The notes: generated from the sequence alone by a model not told the origin. Numbered from the stretch's first letter, positions 24,743-33,778 are shown. The stretch is DNA of 64,000 nucleotides from an uncultured Oscillospiraceae bacterium (GCA_902465155.1 CABQLY010000006.1:57630-121629); one strand, 5' to 3'. Numbers and translations: made by a program.

Positions 24743-25369
24743 ATGGCAAAACAGATTGAAGGTGTGGCAGACCGTATTTTAATTGCCGCAAAGCAGGAGT
24801 TTTTAGAAAAGGGCTATGTTGAGGCCTCTTTGCGTTCTATTGCCGCGGCCGCGGGAACCAGCACCAATTCAATTTATGTTCGTTTTGGCGATAAAGAGGG
24901 CTTGTTTTCGGCTATTGTTGAGCCGGTGCTAAGCGAAATGACCGAGCGGTTTATTCGTATTCAAGAGCGGTTTCACCAAATGGAGCCGGCCGAGCAGGCC
25001 GAAAAAATGCCAAAATACGCCGACGGCGGCACGGCCGAGCTAATTGATTATATGTACAAGCATTTAGACGCCTTTCGCCTGCTGCTGGATTTTTCTTACG
25101 GTACGCGTTTTCACAATTTTGTTGATACGCTGGTGTGCATTGAGGTGGAGTACACCTACAAGTACATGGCGGCGGTTGGCTACCCGGAAAAATTCGGTGA
25201 CGCGGTAACGCAGCGCCTGCTGCACATTGTAACAACCTCCCGCTTTGAAAGCTTGTTTGAAATTATTCGCCACGGTATGACCAGAGCAGAGGCCGAGGAA
25301 TACATTGAGCTTTTAAGCCGCTATCATCGCACCGGTTTTCTTGAGATTTTTGGAAAAGCCGCGCAATAA
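24743..25369 (+). CDS. TetR family transcriptional regulator
   Basis: This 208-residue regulator has an N-terminal TetR helix-turn-helix (ILIAAKQEFLEKGYVEASLR then GTSTNSIYVRFGDKEGLFSAI) and an unconserved ligand-binding C-terminal half. It is the first gene of a rightward cluster with two ABC half-transporters starting about 100 bp further on. The likely job is to repress this export system until an inducer, perhaps a transported compound, is present. Autoregulation is likely as the operator-like repeats lie between its promoter and start. Confidence 0.92.
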   Translation: MAKQIEGVADRILIAAKQEFLEKGYVEASLRSIAAAAGTSTNSIYVRFGDKEGLFSAIVEPVLSEMTERFIRIQERFHQMEPAEQAEKMPKYADGGTAELIDYMYKHLDAFRLLLDFSYGTRFHNFVDTLVCIEVEYTYKYMAAVGYPEKFGDAVTQRLLHIVTTSRFESLFEIIRHGMTRAEAEEYIELLSRYHRTGFLEIFGKAAQ

Positions 25370-25471
25370 ACAACGCGCAATAAAAGCATTGGTACAAAAG
25401 GTTGTCCAAAACGGCGGCCTTTTCAATAATCCGTCGGTTAGCCTCCGCTAACTTACAGGAGGTAACTGTTG

Positions 25472-26563
25472 ATGAAAGAACAAAGCCCCGTGGGGCGAAT
25501 TTGGGAGCTGGGGCAGGCCGAGCACGGCAAGCTGATTGCGGCGGTGGTGCTTGCGGTAATTGGCGTTGTTTGCGGAATGGCGCCGTACTTTGCCGCGGCC
25601 AAAATAATTGTTTTGCTGCTGGGCGGCAACACGGCTTTTTTGGCCTATTTGCCGTGGCTGCTAACGGCACTGGGCGGTTTTTTGGCCCGAACGGCGCTTT
25701 ACAACGGCGCGCTGGGCCTTTCGCACAGGGCAACCTTTAACATTCTTAAAACCATTCGCCAAAAGCTGCTTTTAAAATTGCCCCGTTTGCCGCTTGGCAA
25801 GGTGGTAGACGCCAAAAGCGGCAAGCTAAAGGAAATTATTGTGGATCAGGTAGACGGCATGGAAACCACGCTGGCACACCTTTTTCCCGAAATGACGGCG
25901 AATATTACAGCGCCGCTGCTAACGGTTGTTTATTTGTTTATTTTAGATTGGCGGCTGGCGCTGCTTTCGCTTGCGGTGTTCCCGGTGGCGTTTGTTTTTA
26001 TGATGACGGTAATGGGCAATTACGCGAAGGATTACGAGGGTGCGGTAAAGGCTACCACCGAAATGAGCAACACCTTAATTGAATACATTAACGGAATTGA
26101 GGTTATTAAGGCGTTTAACCAGGGCAAAGCCTCTTATTCTAAATTAACCCAAAGGGTGCGCGCCAACGCGCAGTATTATTATAACTGGATGCGCCGCAGC
26201 CAGCTTGGAATGTGCATGGCTTACGCCTTTTTTTCGGCGCAGATGTTAACCGTTTTGCCGTTTGGCTGGCTGTTTTACACGCACGGCACCCTTACGGCCG
26301 AAACCTTTGTTACGGTTATTATTTTGGCGCTTGGAATGGCGGCGCCCATTGTGGCTGCGTTTAATTTTGTAGATACTTTAGCGCAGGTTGGCACAACCGT
26401 TTCGCAGGTAGATGAAATTTTAAAGGCCGAGGAGCAGGAGCATAGCACGCAGCCGGTAGAATTTAATCATTACAACATTGAGGTAAAGGGGTGGCGTTTG
26501 GATACCACAATAATCAAGAGGTTTTGCACGGCGTTACCCTTTCGATCCCGCAAAACAGCATGA
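25472..26563 (+). CDS. ABC half-transporter, membrane part (frameshifted gene, first fragment)
   Basis: This fragment of 363 residues holds the complete six-helix type I exporter membrane domain. AGGAGG at 25457-25462 supports the ATG at 25472. At residue 340 the sequence reads EVKG and should continue with the first strand of the ATPase domain, but it leaves the frame at the GGGG run 26488-26491 and ends after an unrelated 24-residue tail. One extra G would join it to the next fragment as a normal protein of about 580 residues. The match to the neighbouring gene at 27210 is clear (same IQNSTY-type exporter family, YbtP/YbtQ-like pair). It is either a decayed gene, a slippery switch or a sequence error. 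Confidence 0.82.
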   Translation: MKEQSPVGRIWELGQAEHGKLIAAVVLAVIGVVCGMAPYFAAAKIIVLLLGGNTAFLAYLPWLLTALGGFLARTALYNGALGLSHRATFNILKTIRQKLLLKLPRLPLGKVVDAKSGKLKEIIVDQVDGMETTLAHLFPEMTANITAPLLTVVYLFILDWRLALLSLAVFPVAFVFMMTVMGNYAKDYEGAVKATTEMSNTLIEYINGIEVIKAFNQGKASYSKLTQRVRANAQYYYNWMRRSQLGMCMAYAFFSAQMLTVLPFGWLFYTHGTLTAETFVTVIILALGMAAPIVAAFNFVDTLAQVGTTVSQVDEILKAEEQEHSTQPVEFNHYNIEVKGWRLDTTIIKRFCTALPFRSRKTA

Positions 26564-27213
26564 CGGCGCTGGTTGGCCCCTCGGGCTCGGGTAAATCTAC
26601 CTTGGCAAAGCTAATTGCCGGCTTTTGGGATGTTAAAACCGGCACCATTACCCTGGGCGGGCACAACCTAAAGCAAATTCCGCTTACCCAGCTGTACAAC
26701 CAGGTGGCGTTTGTTTCGCAGGAGAACTATTTGTTTAACGAAACGGTGCGCGAAAATATTCGCCTGGGGCGCCGAACCGCAACCAACGCCGAGGTAGAGG
26801 CGGCGGCACAGGCCGCCGGGTGCAGCAGCTTTATTGCAAATTTGCAAAACGGGTTTGATACAGTAGTAGGCGCGGGCGGCACGCACCTTTCGGGCGGCGA
26901 GCGGCAAAGAATTGCCATTGCCCGCGCCATGCTGAAAAATGCACCTGTTATTATTTTAGACGAAGCGACCGCGTATATGGATCCGGAGAACGAGGCCGTT
27001 ATTCAAAAAGCGGTAGCAAAGCTTATAAAAAACAAAACGGTAATTGTAATTGCCCACCGCCTTTCTACCATTACCAACGCCAACAACATTGTGGTGGTAA
27101 ATAACGGAAAAATTGAGGGGCAGGGCAGCCACCAAAGGCTGCTGGAAAGCTGCAGCCTTTATAAAGAAATGTGGCAGGCGCATATTGGAGCAAAGGATGG
27201 TGACGCGCAATGA
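26491..27213 (+). CDS. ABC half-transporter, ATPase part (frameshifted gene, second fragment)
   Basis: This 240-residue frame is a complete ABC ATPase domain: Walker A GPSGSGKST, Q-loop FVSQENYLF, signature LSGGERQRIAIARAM, Walker B VIILDEATAYMDP and switch His in IVIAHRLS. It begins at a GTG directly in the frameshift region, and a GAGGTAAAG stretch 7 bases upstream could act as a ribosome site, so separate translation is conceivable. More likely it is the second half of the split exporter gene. Its stop overlaps the start of the next gene. Confidence 0.82.
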   Translation: MAFGYHNNQEVLHGVTLSIPQNSMTALVGPSGSGKSTLAKLIAGFWDVKTGTITLGGHNLKQIPLTQLYNQVAFVSQENYLFNETVRENIRLGRRTATNAEVEAAAQAAGCSSFIANLQNGFDTVVGAGGTHLSGGERQRIAIARAMLKNAPVIILDEATAYMDPENEAVIQKAVAKLIKNKTVIVIAHRLSTITNANNIVVVNNGKIEGQGSHQRLLESCSLYKEMWQAHIGAKDGDAQ

Positions 27214-28940
27214 TAAAAGCGTTTTGCAAAATTTGGAGCTTTGCCGGGGAGGAAACCAAAAACATTAATAAATCGGTTGCGGTAAGCTTTTTAAACGCGG
27301 TGCTGCAAATGTTTAGCGTTGCGGCAATTTATTTTGTGGTGCTGGGGCTAACGGGCGGCGAAAAGGGTGCTAAAACCGCGTGGATTGCCCTGTTGTGCGA
27401 GCTGATTGCTATTTTTGGCGGTGCGGTAAGCGCCAGCTTTTCTAAAATGCTGCAAACGCACGCGGGCTATTTTATGGCGGCCAATAGCCGAATTGCAATT
27501 GCCAACCGGCTAAAAAGCGTGCCAATGGGCTATTTTAACAAAAATAGCCTTGGTCAGGTTGCGGGGGTTTGCACAACGGTGGTAGGCAGCATTGAAAGCA
27601 TGGTGCCAATGGTGCTGGTTAACATTCTTGGCGGGCTTGTTACAACGGCGGTGTTTGCGGTAGTAATTTTGTTGTTTAACTGGCGCATTGGGCTAATTGT
27701 GCTGGCGGGCATTTTGCTTTACCTGCTGGCCGTTTCGGCAATGGAGAAAAGGTCGGCCGTTATTGCAAACAACACGCAAAAATCGCAAACCGAGCTAATT
27801 GAGGCGGTTTTGGAAACCGTTCGCGGTATGGGCGTTATAAAATCGTTTAACCTTACCGGCAAGGGCAGCCAAAGGCTGCAAAATGCGCTGGAGTTTAACC
27901 GCCAAAGCAATGTAGAGGTTACCAACATTTTAACCCCCTACACCGCCCTGCAGGAGGCCATTTTGCAAATTGCCGGCGTTTTTATGATGTTGGCCGCCGT
28001 GCTGCTTTGGATTGGCGGCAGCCTTAGCCTTGCCAACGCTTTAATGGTGCTGGTGCTTTCGTTTTTAGTGTTTAACCAAATTAAAGCCTTTGGCATGGGC
28101 GTTTCTATGCTGCGCTTGGCGGCCGCGGCAATTGAGCGCGCCACCGCCGCGGAGGACCTGCCCCGCATGGATGAAAACGGCAAGGCTTTAAACCCCGAAA
28201 AGCACGATATTGTGTTTGAAAATGTAAGCTTTTCGTACGAGCACAAGCCGGTTTTGCAAAATGTTTCTGTAACGCTGCCAAACCAAACCACCACGGCAAT
28301 TATTGGCCCCTCGGGCAGCGGCAAAACAACCCTTTGCAATTTAATTGCCCGTTTTTGGGAGGTAGACAGTGGCGCCGTAAAAATTGGCGGATATAATGTA
28401 AAGGATTACACGCTGGAATCGTTAATGAACCAAATTAGCATAGTTTTTCAAGATGTTTACCTTTTTGCCGATACGGTTGAAAACAACATTAAATTCGGCA
28501 ACCCAACCGCCACCCACGCCCAGGTAGCTGCCGCGGCAAAGGCGGCCTGCTGTAACGATTTTATTGAACGCCTGCCAAACGGCTACAACACCGTTATTGG
28601 CGAGGGCGGGGCCAGCCTTTCGGGCGGGGAAAGGCAGCGCATTTCAATTGCGCGCGCCATGCTGAAAAATGCGCCAATTGTTATTTTAGACGAGGCAACC
28701 GCAAATGTAGACCCCGAAAATGAGGATCGGCTGCAAAAGGCCATTGAGGCGCTGACCCGCAATAAAACCATTATTATGATAGCGCACCGGTTAAAAACCG
28801 TGAAAAACGCCGACCAGATTTTGGTGGTTCAAAACGGCCGCATTGTGCAAAAGGGCACGCACGAGCAGCTTATTTTACAGCCGGGCATTTACGCCGACTT
28901 TGTTGGCGGCAAAAAGCAAACGGTAAACTGGAAGCTGTAA
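27210..28940 (+). CDS. ABC half-transporter, fused permease and ATPase
   Basis: This 576-residue half-exporter has a six-helix membrane domain (to about residue 310) and an ATPase domain with Walker A GPSGSGKTT, signature LSGGERQRISIARAM, Walker B VILDEATANVDP and switch His in MIAHRLK. Its ATG overlaps the stop of the preceding split gene (ATGA), indicating translational coupling and a heterodimeric pump with it. Pairs like this behind a TetR gene export drugs or siderophore-like compounds; the substrate is unknown. A strong terminator follows. Confidence 0.93.
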   Translation: MIKAFCKIWSFAGEETKNINKSVAVSFLNAVLQMFSVAAIYFVVLGLTGGEKGAKTAWIALLCELIAIFGGAVSASFSKMLQTHAGYFMAANSRIAIANRLKSVPMGYFNKNSLGQVAGVCTTVVGSIESMVPMVLVNILGGLVTTAVFAVVILLFNWRIGLIVLAGILLYLLAVSAMEKRSAVIANNTQKSQTELIEAVLETVRGMGVIKSFNLTGKGSQRLQNALEFNRQSNVEVTNILTPYTALQEAILQIAGVFMMLAAVLLWIGGSLSLANALMVLVLSFLVFNQIKAFGMGVSMLRLAAAAIERATAAEDLPRMDENGKALNPEKHDIVFENVSFSYEHKPVLQNVSVTLPNQTTTAIIGPSGSGKTTLCNLIARFWEVDSGAVKIGGYNVKDYTLESLMNQISIVFQDVYLFADTVENNIKFGNPTATHAQVAAAAKAACCNDFIERLPNGYNTVIGEGGASLSGGERQRISIARAMLKNAPIVILDEATANVDPENEDRLQKAIEALTRNKTIIMIAHRLKTVKNADQILVVQNGRIVQKGTHEQLILQPGIYADFVGGKKQTVNWKL

Positions 28941-28997
28941 AGCAAACCGGCGGCGAATTTTAAAAATTTAATTTTTAAGGTTTAAAAACAAGCTTGG

Positions 28998-29024
28998 GCA
29001 CCCGCTTTGTGCGGGTGCTTTTTT
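28998..29024 (+). terminator. Terminator of the TetR/ABC operon
   Basis: GCACCCGC pairs with GCGGGTGC around a 5-base loop, followed by six Ts. Confidence 0.9.
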
Positions 29025-29080
29025 GTTGCCCTAAAAATGCGCCGGCACGGTGGCTTTTAGGGCTGCCCCGGCGCCGGTTT

Positions 29081-29144
29081 GGTGCAGTTCCGGGTTGGTG
29101 CAGTTCCGGTTTGGTGCAGTTCCGGTTTGGTACAGTTCCGGGCT
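29081..29144. repeat. Tandem repeat, 16 bp unit, four copies
   Basis: Four consecutive units of GGTGCAGTTCCGGTTT (29081, 29097, 29113, 29129), the last with TACAG. It lies between the terminator of the ABC operon and the superoxide dismutase-like gene. Confidence 0.85.
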
Positions 29145-29221
29145 TTTCATTTTGGCGGCTAAAAGTCGGGGTGGTAGCTAAAACGGGGCGCTTTGCATAC
29201 AGTGGTAAATAGAGGTGCTTT

Positions 29222-29698
29222 ATGAATACTTTATGCAACATTTTAAAAGGGCGCGCCTTTGCGGCGGCCCACCTAAGGGGCAGCGAAAAGTACGCTGCCG
29301 TTCACGGCACGGTGCGGTTTTACCGGGCTTGTAACGCCGTGCTGGTGTACGCCGAGGTGTTTGGCCTGCCCGAAAAGGCCGGGGTGTGCGAAAGCCCGGT
29401 TTTTGGGTTTCATATTCACAGCGGCCCGGCCTGTACCGGCACGCAGGCCGACCCGTTTGCCAACGCCAACGCCCACTACAACCCCAATAATTGCCAACAC
29501 CCCTTTCACGCCGGGGATCTGCCGCCGCTGTTTGGCGTTAACGGCCGGGCCTGCGCGGCCATTTTAACCAACCGCTTTACCCCAAAGGAGATTATTGACC
29601 GCACGGTGATAATTCACGCCGACCCGGACGATTTTATAACGCAGCCTTCGGGCAATTCGGGCGAAAAAATTGCCTGCGGCGTAATTTTAAGGCGTTAG
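29222..29698 (+). CDS. Cu/Zn superoxide dismutase-like protein
   Basis: This 158-residue protein shows the Cu/Zn SOD fold signatures: GFHIHSG with two copper-type histidines, the zinc-loop sequence HYNPNNCQHPFHAGDLPPL with the expected His and Asp ligands, and the late copper His in VIIHADPDDF. Unlike most bacterial SodC proteins it has no signal peptide, so it would be cytoplasmic. It stands alone with its own terminator. Activity is plausible as the ligands seem complete; it is also possible that it is a copper-binding relative. Confidence 0.85.
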   Translation: MNTLCNILKGRAFAAAHLRGSEKYAAVHGTVRFYRACNAVLVYAEVFGLPEKAGVCESPVFGFHIHSGPACTGTQADPFANANAHYNPNNCQHPFHAGDLPPLFGVNGRACAAILTNRFTPKEIIDRTVIIHADPDDFITQPSGNSGEKIACGVILRR

Positions 29699-29738
29699 CC
29701 GGTTGGCTTTGCCTGTTTTGCGGCTTGCCGCCGCCTTA

Positions 29739-29776
29739 AAAGCCTAAATGCCCACGCCGGGTGTTTAGGCTTTTTT
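29739..29776 (+). terminator. Terminator after the SOD-like gene
   Basis: AAAGCCTAAA pairs with TTTAGGCTTT around a 15-base loop and a T run follows. Confidence 0.9.
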
Positions 29777-30125
29777 GCAGGCTTTTTGTCGAGCCTTTTT
29801 AAGGGGCTGCTGCCGTTTGTGCCGTTTTTTAACCGTTTGTGCCAAACGGGTTGTTTTCTTTGGTTCTATTTGTTAAAATGTAACGGTATGTTTAGAGGGT
29901 AAGCTTTACCAAACCCTGCTTAGCCGCCCTTGGCGGTAACGGCAAGGCGTAAAAAACTACAAAGTGAATATTAGAACAACGCCGGGCGCCCTTTTGCTTA
30001 TTTTACGCTTGGCTTTGCCCCGTTTTTAGCTTTATTGGGCTTTGGGGCCGGGCCGGTTTTTTGCCCCGTTGGCCTGCTTTAAAAAAAGCAAATTGGCGGC
30101 AAAATTTTGCAAACAGCGGTTGAAT
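29777..30125. other. Gap before the surface-protein locus
   Basis: About 350 bp without a gene. It has G+C-rich parts with short GGGC motifs and an AT-rich part near 29870-29900 (TTAAAATG) that could be a weak promoter. I see no named RNA. Confidence 0.4.
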
Positions 30126-30154
30126 TTGCAAAGGGAGTATGCTATACTTATAAT
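30126..30154 (+). promoter_or_regulatory. Promoter of the TetR/surface-protein operon
   Basis: TTGCAA (30126-30131), 17 bp spacer, TATAAT (30149-30154). The -10 box lies inside the left arm of the palindromic operator. Confidence 0.85.
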
Positions 30155-30175
30155 AAATGAACGGTCGTTTATTAT
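30150..30175. promoter_or_regulatory. 26 bp palindromic operator, probably for the adjacent TetR protein
   Basis: The two 13 bp halves (ATAATAAATGAAC and the complement of GGTCGTTTATTAT) agree at 11 of 13 positions. The site overlaps the -10 box and transcription start of the TetR gene that follows, the standard position for TetR autorepression. Confidence 0.8.
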
Positions 30176-30191
30176 AAGGAGTAATGCACCA

Positions 30192-30794
30192 ATGAAAACA
30201 ACAGAGCAGCAGCACAACGAGCGCAAGCAGGAGCTTATGGTAAAATGCTTTAACTGTTACGCCGAAAACGGGCTTACCGGCACGGGGATTCAGGCCTTGG
30301 CCGAAGCCTGCGGCTGTACCAAAGCCAACTTGTATTTGTACTTTAAAAATCTTGATGATTTGATTTTAGAATCTACCGCCTACTGCATGGCAAAGGTGGA
30401 GGACGATTTTATGAAAAAAGCGCCGCGCAGCCTAAAGGATGTGCAGCGGTTTATTGAGGAGGTACCGTACTGGACGGCGAAAAAGCACGGCAAAAAGTAC
30501 CGCCTAATGTACCAGGTTTACACCCTGCCAAAGTACATGGAGCACGGCAAAAGATTTTTTGAGGGCGTGAATGAGCGGTACACCGAATACGCCAAGCTGC
30601 TGGAGCCCAAAATTGGTATTCCGTACACCACCATTACCCCGCTTATTTTTATATTTGTTCGTGCCTGCGTGCACTATGCCATGTTTGAGGACGATTATTA
30701 CCTGAAAAGCCAAATGGAGGTTTTAAAGCAGGGGGTTGCCCTGTTTGCAGATAAATACCGCGCGCAATACTTGAACGGAGGGAATACAAAATGA
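30192..30794 (+). CDS. TetR family regulator of the surface-protein locus
   Basis: This 200-residue regulator has a TetR helix-turn-helix (GLTGTGIQALAEACGCTKAN, LYLYFKNLDDL) and a C-terminal domain of unknown ligand. I chose the ATG at 30192 because AAGGAG lies 11 bases upstream and the frame before it is not protein-like. The stop overlaps the start of the 995-residue surface protein (ATGA at 30791-30794). A regulator so coupled to a surface protein would be made in step with it. A perfect operator lies at its promoter. Confidence 0.92.
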   Translation: MKTTEQQHNERKQELMVKCFNCYAENGLTGTGIQALAEACGCTKANLYLYFKNLDDLILESTAYCMAKVEDDFMKKAPRSLKDVQRFIEEVPYWTAKKHGKKYRLMYQVYTLPKYMEHGKRFFEGVNERYTEYAKLLEPKIGIPYTTITPLIFIFVRACVHYAMFEDDYYLKSQMEVLKQGVALFADKYRAQYLNGGNTK

Positions 30795-33778
30795 CAAAAC
30801 GATTACTTAGTATTTTGCTTACCTTATGTATGGTGCTGTGCCTTGTGCCGGCGGCGGTGCTGGCGGCGGATGAGGTCTCCGCAAAAGTCAACGGAATTGC
30901 CGTGCCCACGGCGGGCGGAAGCATCACGGGCGAGGGCATTTCGGGCAGCATCGTTTTTGACGCGGCCGCCAAAACGCTGACGCTTGAAAACGCCACCATC
31001 AGCGTAACGACCGAAGAAAAAGCCATAGAAATTCGCAGCGGCATTGACACGCTGATCCTTAAAGGAAAAAACGAGATCAAATGGGCAGACGAAAGCGATA
31101 AGACGACGAGCATTTATGCGATCTCCGCCTCAAGCAGTTCCTTTCTTATCAAGGGAAACAGCCGTGAGGACAGCCTGACGGTCACGCTTCCCGGAACGAC
31201 GGGCGGGTATAAGTACGCTTATGCCATTTCAATGGGAAAATGTGAAATCCGTAACTGTTCGGTAGATATCACGGTAATCGGCGGCCTGCAAAATTTCGGC
31301 GACAATGTGGCGATCCGTGTGTCCGACTTTACGGTAAAAAATGCGGCGATAGATCTTATCGTCGGCAAAGACCGTCAAGGAAACATGCAGAAAGCGTACC
31401 AGGGCGGGTGTGTTTATGCCACCGGTAGAATCTCAATCGAAAACTCGTATATTCATGCGGGAATCTATTCGTCTTTAGAGCGTCAACGTGCATCCATTTA
31501 CGCAGCTTTGCAGGGCGTCGGCGGAACCACCTGCACAGACAGTGTGATTTATGCAGAGTCGGACGTTTTGCAAGCGGGAAGAACAATATGCTTAGACGGC
31601 GTAGACACGACTTTTTCCGTTAAAAACAGTATATTCAAGGCAAAAAGTAATCAATTCGCATTCTCTGGCTACAATTACGCAAAACCGACTTTCGAAAGCA
31701 GTCTGGTGGAGCTTGAGTCCAAGGATATCGTGATGCGCGGTCCCACCTTCGGAACCATAAGCGGCTTTACGAAGATCACCGCCACCGACAAGAACGGCAA
31801 TGTTACCACATATAATCCCGGCGACGATCTCAGCACTCTGAGTACCGCTTCGCGCAAGGTCGTGATCGAAAGTCAGATTCACTCTCACTGCATCTGCGGC
31901 GGAGAAATCGCATCGGAGGGGCATACGGTGCATTCTCCGCTCATGTGGACCCCTTGGACAAAGACGGATTCTCTCCCGACCGCGTCCGGAAACTACTATC
32001 TGACGGGCAATGTGCTCCTGAAATATAACTCCGATTATTATATGCCCGACGGGGTATCTATCTGCCTGAACGGATACGGCATCCGCGGCGTGAACGGTGC
32101 GAACGGAGCGAGTGAACCGACACTTTATGCCAACGCCGGCACGCTGACCGTCACCGACTGCGGCACAAGGGGAAGCGTCAGTGATGTCATGATGTCATCC
32201 GGCAGGCTGCTTATGTACGGCGGCGGCATCCCGGCGGGAAGCGAACTTGTCATCGGAAAAACCGGCAGTTTTGCCGCGGCGGGCAGAGTCAGAATAGTCG
32301 GTAAGGTGACGAACAGAGGCTACATTCTCGGCGGCATCTTTGACGGTGAGTTCCTCAATGACGGCGGAGCCTTAACCGACGGAACATTCAACGGCAGGAT
32401 CGATCTGAAAAGCGGCGATGTGATCGGCGGCATCTACCACGGAACGGTGATCTACGGCGGAGCGGTTATCCATAACAGCGCATGCCGTTATCTGACCTTC
32501 GACACCGACGGCGGCAGTGCGATGAATGCGCAGAGAATTTTGCGTGGACAGAAGGCGACGCCCCCGACCGAAAAGCCCGTCAAAACGGGATATATTTTCA
32601 GCGGCTGGACAGCGTTTGATTATGCAAAGCCGATGCTTGAAAATGCCGGGCTGACGGCGGTTTGGACGGTGTGCGACCACTCCGGCAACACCACGCAGCT
32701 CACCTGTATGGATCCCGTTGCCTGCTCGGTCTGCGGCGGCACTATTGCGGCGCTCGGTCACGATTTTTCCGCATCCGTATGGCAGCATGATGAGGACACC
32801 CACTGGAAAAAGTGCTCCCGCTGCGATGCAAAGAATGACGAGAACCCCCACGATTGGGACAACGGAAAGGTGACTGTAAAGCCTACCTGCATGGTGGCAG
32901 GCGAAAGAATATATACCTGCGACGAATGCGACGCGACAAAAATCGAGTCGATTTCGGCGAGCGGTCATAACTGGACGCAGGAGTGGCAGCACGATGCGGC
33001 GCATCATTGGCATGAGTGCCTCAACGCCGATTGCGATGTAAAGGATAATGATTCCGCAAAGGACGGATACGGGGAGCACACCGGCGGCACGGCCACCTGC
33101 ACTGCCAAGGCAGCCTGCGCGTCCTGTCATCAGCCCTACGGCGAAAAGAACCCCGAAAACCACGAGGGCGGCACAAGGCAGTGGACAACAAGGACCGCTT
33201 ACATTCACGAGCAAAAATGGAGCTGCTGCGGCGCTGTGACCGTGGCGAGCGAGGCCCATGAGTGGGTGGACGGCGTGTGCGGCGAGTGCGGGTATGTGTG
33301 CCTGCACGACGATACGGATAAAAACCATATCTGTGATATTTGCGAAAAGATTATCTCCAACCACGAGGACGCGGATAAAAATCACATCTGCGATTTCTGC
33401 GGCAAGATAATTACGAACCACATCGGCGGCAAAGCTACCTGCACCGAAAAAGCCGTTTGCGATGTCTGCAGTAGAGCTTATGGCGAACTTGACGCAGAAA
33501 ATCACTCCAACCTCAAGCATATCGACGCCAAGGCGGCCACCCAAGAGGCCGAGGGCAACACCGAATATTGGTACTGCGGCGGCTGCGGCAAATATTACAG
33601 CAATGCCGATGCTACCAAGGAAATTACCAAGGCCGACACTTTAATAGCAAAACTGCCGGACGATCCGAAGTCTCCTCAGACAGGCGACAACAGCAATCCT
33701 TTGATGTGGGTTGCCCTGTTGTTTGTAAGCGGCGGCATTTTGGGCGGTGCTTGCCGCAAAGGGCAAAAAACGGCATAA
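30791..33778 (+). CDS. Large surface protein with CxxC modules and SPQTG sortase signal
   Basis: The 995-residue protein has a signal peptide (cleavage after AVLA at about 26), a beta-rich stretch with repeated strands to about 360, a second beta-helix-like stretch to about 570, one InlB-type repeat (LTFDTDGG ... GYIFSGW) to about 630, then a series of CxxC modules with H/W spacing (CSVCGG, CSRCD, CDECD, CGECG, CDICE, CDFCG) including two DKNHICD units, and a C-terminal SPQTG, hydrophobic segment and basic tail. It would be fixed to peptidoglycan by a sortase. Codon choice between about 30.85 and 33.5 kb (many ATC, GTC, CTC, TTC) differs from all neighbours, but the last ~80 codons do not. 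The function is unknown; adhesion is a guess. Confidence 0.83.
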   Translation: MTKRLLSILLTLCMVLCLVPAAVLAADEVSAKVNGIAVPTAGGSITGEGISGSIVFDAAAKTLTLENATISVTTEEKAIEIRSGIDTLILKGKNEIKWADESDKTTSIYAISASSSSFLIKGNSREDSLTVTLPGTTGGYKYAYAISMGKCEIRNCSVDITVIGGLQNFGDNVAIRVSDFTVKNAAIDLIVGKDRQGNMQKAYQGGCVYATGRISIENSYIHAGIYSSLERQRASIYAALQGVGGTTCTDSVIYAESDVLQAGRTICLDGVDTTFSVKNSIFKAKSNQFAFSGYNYAKPTFESSLVELESKDIVMRGPTFGTISGFTKITATDKNGNVTTYNPGDDLSTLSTASRKVVIESQIHSHCICGGEIASEGHTVHSPLMWTPWTKTDSLPTASGNYYLTGNVLLKYNSDYYMPDGVSICLNGYGIRGVNGANGASEPTLYANAGTLTVTDCGTRGSVSDVMMSSGRLLMYGGGIPAGSELVIGKTGSFAAAGRVRIVGKVTNRGYILGGIFDGEFLNDGGALTDGTFNGRIDLKSGDVIGGIYHGTVIYGGAVIHNSACRYLTFDTDGGSAMNAQRILRGQKATPPTEKPVKTGYIFSGWTAFDYAKPMLENAGLTAVWTVCDHSGNTTQLTCMDPVACSVCGGTIAALGHDFSASVWQHDEDTHWKKCSRCDAKNDENPHDWDNGKVTVKPTCMVAGERIYTCDECDATKIESISASGHNWTQEWQHDAAHHWHECLNADCDVKDNDSAKDGYGEHTGGTATCTAKAACASCHQPYGEKNPENHEGGTRQWTTRTAYIHEQKWSCCGAVTVASEAHEWVDGVCGECGYVCLHDDTDKNHICDICEKIISNHEDADKNHICDFCGKIITNHIGGKATCTEKAVCDVCSRAYGELDAENHSNLKHIDAKAATQEAEGNTEYWYCGGCGKYYSNADATKEITKADTLIAKLPDDPKSPQTGDNSNPLMWVALLFVSGGILGGACRKGQKTA

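Noticed and set aside
24507..24791. Leftward 94-residue frame across the TetR promoter.
   Set aside because: It crosses a perfect sigma-A promoter and the TetR start in antisense; no ribosome site or family match.
32372..33544. Long leftward open frame inside the 995-residue surface gene.
   Set aside because: It is the antisense shadow of the repetitive coding strand, has no ribosome site and encodes no recognisable protein.
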